A stretch of 53,922 bases of DNA from Enterovibrio qingdaonensis (GTDB lineage: Bacteria; Pseudomonadota; Gammaproteobacteria; Enterobacterales; Vibrionaceae): contig NZ_JAJUBB010000028.1 in assembly GCF_028683135.1 (NCBI RefSeq), positions 1 to 53,922 on the forward strand, in the 5' to 3' direction. Every line of letters starts with the position of its first letter. The stretch's first letter is position 1. The notes below the pieces were generated by a model. That model saw only the letters and a program-made list of their open reading frames with translations, was not told the origin of the DNA and did no database searches. Of the stretch, positions 51,389 to 53,922 are shown piece after piece. A program made the position numbers and the translations under genes.

Positions 51389-52353
51389 TGACCGAGCTCC
51401 CCACACCGTTTGGTGCACTTTTGGACCATTCGACCCTGCTGGCCATGTGGGGAGCACTTATTTTGCATTGGTTCTACCCTATTCCTGCCAACATCACGCC
51501 ACTTGGACTGTGGCGACGAGTGGCAGTTGCCATCGCGGAAAAGGTAAACCATCTTGAAGACCCACCTGCACAACAAAGGCTCGCTGGCACTCTCTCTTTA
51601 GCCATAATGTGGCTTACCATTGCCGTGCTATTGATAGCACTGAAGCAACTCGTTTGGACCGTTTGGTTGTTTGATTTGCTTTTGCTTTGGTTTGCGCTGG
51701 GATGGAAGCCTATTTCTGTCGCGGCATACAATGTCGAGCAGGCTCTCAATAGAGACGACAAACCCACTGCTCGCACTTATCTGTCAAAGATATTGAATCG
51801 CGATACGTGCTCGTTATCTCAAGTGGGTATTGCTAAAGCCGGTTGTGAAACCCTTCTTGCAGGCTATGCCCGTGGCCTCATTGGTGTGCTTTTTTGGTAT
51901 GCCATCGGCGGCGGTATTGCGGCCTTCCTTTATGCTCTGATCGTGCAACTTGCACGCTGCTGGCCAACGCGACGCCAAGAGTATGCTGACTTTGGCCTTG
52001 CTACCGCGGCATTTCTTACGGTGTTGGATTGGCTTCCAAATCGCCTTTTTGCCCTGTTGATCGCTGCAGGTCTTCGATTCAATCACGCAATTGAAGCTAT
52101 CAGGCTCAATGGAAATCAATGGTCAGCCAATGGCATAGGATGGCTTCTCGCATCATCTGGTGCCAAGTTTCAAGTAGCTCTTGGTGGCCCTGCAATCTAT
52201 GACAATGACAAAGTGTCGCGCCCGACACTCGGCGGGATCATCACCCCATCCTCTTTACATCTTGCAATGCTGAACCAACAGCTCAGGCAAAAAGCCCTTA
52301 TTTGGATTGTCATTCAAAGCTTCTTCATGTGGTTCGCACACGGATTTTTATGA
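51388..52353 (+). CDS. cbiB: CbiB-type cobalamin biosynthesis protein
   Basis: CbiB (CobD in some systems) is the inner-membrane enzyme that joins adenosylcobyric acid with aminopropanol (phosphate) to make adenosylcobinamide (phosphate). The 321 residues have several membrane segments (about 55-90, 150-180, 210-240 and the C-terminal 295-318), and motifs NGNQWSANGIGW and GGPAIYDNDKVSRPTLG are recognisable. It lies between mtnN (1-base overlap) and btuF (4-base overlap). No other cob genes are in the window, and the family assignment rests on the overall pattern and the btuF neighbour. Salvage of cobinamide or cobyric acid rather than full synthesis is likely. Confidence 0.82.
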   Translation: MTELPTPFGALLDHSTLLAMWGALILHWFYPIPANITPLGLWRRVAVAIAEKVNHLEDPPAQQRLAGTLSLAIMWLTIAVLLIALKQLVWTVWLFDLLLLWFALGWKPISVAAYNVEQALNRDDKPTARTYLSKILNRDTCSLSQVGIAKAGCETLLAGYARGLIGVLFWYAIGGGIAAFLYALIVQLARCWPTRRQEYADFGLATAAFLTVLDWLPNRLFALLIAAGLRFNHAIEAIRLNGNQWSANGIGWLLASSGAKFQVALGGPAIYDNDKVSRPTLGGIITPSSLHLAMLNQQLRQKALIWIVIQSFFMWFAHGFL

Positions 52354-53174
52354 TGTTTCGTTTTTTGGTTTTACTTTTGTGCCTGCCTACACTGGCAGTC
52401 GCCGCACCTCTTCGCGTTATCAGCCTTTCTCCTCACACCACAGAACTCGCCTATGAAGCGGGCCTTGGAGAGAACCTCATCGCCGTCAGTGCGCACAGTG
52501 ACTACCCGCCGGAAGCTCTCGAACTTGAGCAAGTCGCCAACTACCGGGGGATCAACATCGAACGCGTCGTGACACTAAAGCCTGATTTGGTACTAGCCTG
52601 GAAAGGCGGGAATCCAGACAAGGAGCTCGCAAAATTGGAGCGTCTTGGTATCGACGTATTTTATTCCAACCCGCATTCGCTGTATGACGCCGCAGACAAC
52701 ATTGAAAAGCTTGGTCAGTGGTCTAGTGATCCTGAGAAGGCAAAAAGCCGGGCCGACGCTATTCGCTCCGCCCTAAAAAATATTGAAACGGCGCAGCAAG
52801 GCAAGCCAAAGGTGCCTTACTTTTATCAGCTCAGCGACACCCCGCTACTTACCAACAATGCTGATCACTGGCCACAGCCTTTGTTTAATCTGTGTGGTGG
52901 AGAAAATATTTTCGGCAACAGCCCAGCCCCTTATCCCCAAGTCAGTGTTGAGCAAGTGGTCGTTAGAAAGCCGCAAGCCCTATTCTATCCAAACACAAAA
53001 GCAAAACCTGATGCACTATGGTCAACATGGGCCGATTACGTTCCCGCGGTTAAAAATGACCATATTTATGCCATTACTGGAGATTGGCTGAACCGTCCAA
53101 CCCCGCGCGCCCTTAAAGCGGTAGATCAAATTTGTAAGGCAATGGACAAAGTAAGAAGCGATCTCGGTCACTAA
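52350..53174 (+). CDS. btuF: Vitamin B12 ABC-transporter binding protein BtuF
   Basis: This periplasmic B12-binding protein delivers cobalamin to BtuCD. The 274 residues start with a signal peptide (MFRFLVLLLCLPTLAVAA), then the family text RVISLSPHTTELAYEAG, GINIERVVTLKPDLVLAWKGGNP and FNLCGGENIFG. The ATG at 52350 overlaps the cbiB stop by four bases, and a second ATG follows directly. Cluster mtnN-cbiB-btuF agrees with B12 salvage. btuC and btuD are not visible here. Confidence 0.93.
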   Translation: MMFRFLVLLLCLPTLAVAAPLRVISLSPHTTELAYEAGLGENLIAVSAHSDYPPEALELEQVANYRGINIERVVTLKPDLVLAWKGGNPDKELAKLERLGIDVFYSNPHSLYDAADNIEKLGQWSSDPEKAKSRADAIRSALKNIETAQQGKPKVPYFYQLSDTPLLTNNADHWPQPLFNLCGGENIFGNSPAPYPQVSVEQVVVRKPQALFYPNTKAKPDALWSTWADYVPAVKNDHIYAITGDWLNRPTPRALKAVDQICKAMDKVRSDLGH

Positions 53175-53276
53175 TTCGAAATTCTCACTCCAAACAAGTG
53201 ATTACTTCGGATTGCTAGGGCATATCTTTGACGTAAAATCGCGCCGCTTTTACGTTTTGAGATGAGATAATCCATC

Positions 53277-53888
53277 ATGCTTTTATATCTTCTGGATATG
53301 TTCGGCACTGTCGTGTTTGCAGTATCGGGTGTATTACTGGCTGGTAAGCTCCGCATGGACCCATTTGGGGTTGTCGTGCTTGCTATGGTGACTGCCATTG
53401 GCGGGGGAACAATCCGAGATATGGTTCTTGGAGCGACGCCAGTGTTTTGGGTCAACGAACCCGAATACCTTTGGGTAATCCTCATTACTTGCGTACTGAG
53501 TATGTTACTGATCCGCCATCCTAGACGCCTACCGTGGTATGTATTACCAGTGGCTGACGCCATCGGCCTTGCCGTATTTGTCGCTATCGGTGTAGATAAA
53601 GCACTAAGCTACGGTGCCTCTCCGATTGTCGCGATCATTATGGGCGTTCTAACGGGCTGCGGCGGCGGTATTCTGCGTGACGTGCTCGCCAGAGAAATTC
53701 CTATGGTTTTGAGAACAGAAGTCTATGCCACTGCCTGTATTGCTGGCGGTATCATGCATACATTGGTATTGGCATCAAATGCTGGCGCAGAGTTCGCGTC
53801 AATCACCGGGATGATCACCACACTGGGCATTCGACTCGCAGCTATTCGCTGGCACCTTTCTCTTCCTACTTTTGCCCTAAGCAAATAA
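53277..53888 (+). CDS. TRIC-family membrane protein
   Basis: This 203-residue inner-membrane protein of the TRIC (formerly UPF0126) family has about seven membrane segments in two homologous halves. The glycine-rich kinks are [13 protein letters not shown] in the first half and [12 protein letters not shown] in the second. The family has homology to eukaryotic trimeric intracellular cation channels and may conduct potassium, but its role in bacteria is unclear. It begins 102 bases after btuF, with a weak ribosome-binding region. It is the last complete gene in the window. Confidence 0.9.
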   Translation: MLLYLLDMFGTVVFAVSGVLLAGKLRMDPFGVVVLAMVTAIGGGTIRDMVLGATPVFWVNEPEYLWVILITCVLSMLLIRHPRRLPWYVLPVADAIGLAVFVAIGVDKALSYGASPIVAIIMGVLTGCGGGILRDVLAREIPMVLRTEVYATACIAGGIMHTLVLASNAGAEFASITGMITTLGIRLAAIRWHLSLPTFALSK

Positions 53889-53922
53889 GCGAACGAATGA
53901 CAAAAACGCACTGCCTTTACAG

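Overview
The window is chromosomal DNA of a gamma-proteobacterium of the Vibrionaceae, most likely Vibrio or a close relative. The evidence is a vpsR gene, arcA and arcB lying side by side, two different gltBD operons in tandem, and proteins that read as near neighbours of enterobacterial ones (ThrABC, LysS, RF2, ArcB). No insertion sequence, phage gene, CRISPR array, tRNA or rRNA is visible. It looks like ordinary core genome, so the surprises are mostly in regulatory DNA and RNA.

Layout. 1-3.3 kb: vpsR (c-di-GMP-responsive biofilm regulator) and an exported amidohydrolase. 3.4-10.6 kb: the conserved leftward block xerD-dsbC-recJ-prfB-lysS, with prfB read through a programmed +1 frameshift, and fldB divergent from xerD. 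10.6-16.1 kb: brnQ, trmN6, srmB and a sodium/amino-acid symporter. 16.1-20.1 kb: yaaA, a second symporter of the same family, a DUF3545 protein and a hemerythrin-like protein. 20.1-22.5 kb: repair enzymes ung and nfo, then grcA behind two FNR-type boxes. 22.5-27.5 kb: the thrLABC operon with leader peptide and attenuator. 27.6-30.6 kb: aceK, an unrecognised small outer-membrane-like protein and an RraA-family protein. 30.6-37.5 kb: arcA and arcB facing each other, a PAS-GGDEF diguanylate cyclase and a radical SAM protein. 37.5-50.5 kb: two glutamate synthase operons of different lineage. 50.7-53.9 kb: mtnN-cbiB-btuF (SAM recycling and B12 salvage) and a TRIC-family membrane protein.

How the genes relate. 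Oxygen and redox control recurs: arcA/arcB, FNR-like boxes before grcA and arcA, aceK and fldB. Nitrogen and amino-acid metabolism is the second theme: thrABC, two GOGATs, brnQ and two AGCS symporters. A diguanylate cyclase and a c-di-GMP-sensing regulator are both present but about 35 kb apart, and nothing in the sequence links them.

The best candidate for something undescribed is the roughly 165-nt leader of the first gltB (about 37896-38062). It holds several strong hairpins plus mutually exclusive alternative pairings, as expected of a cis-regulatory RNA, and I do not recognise its family. Other items worth checking are two dyads before the first symporter, a 14-bp perfect hairpin between recJ and prfB, and the loss of the GAFTGA loop in VpsR.
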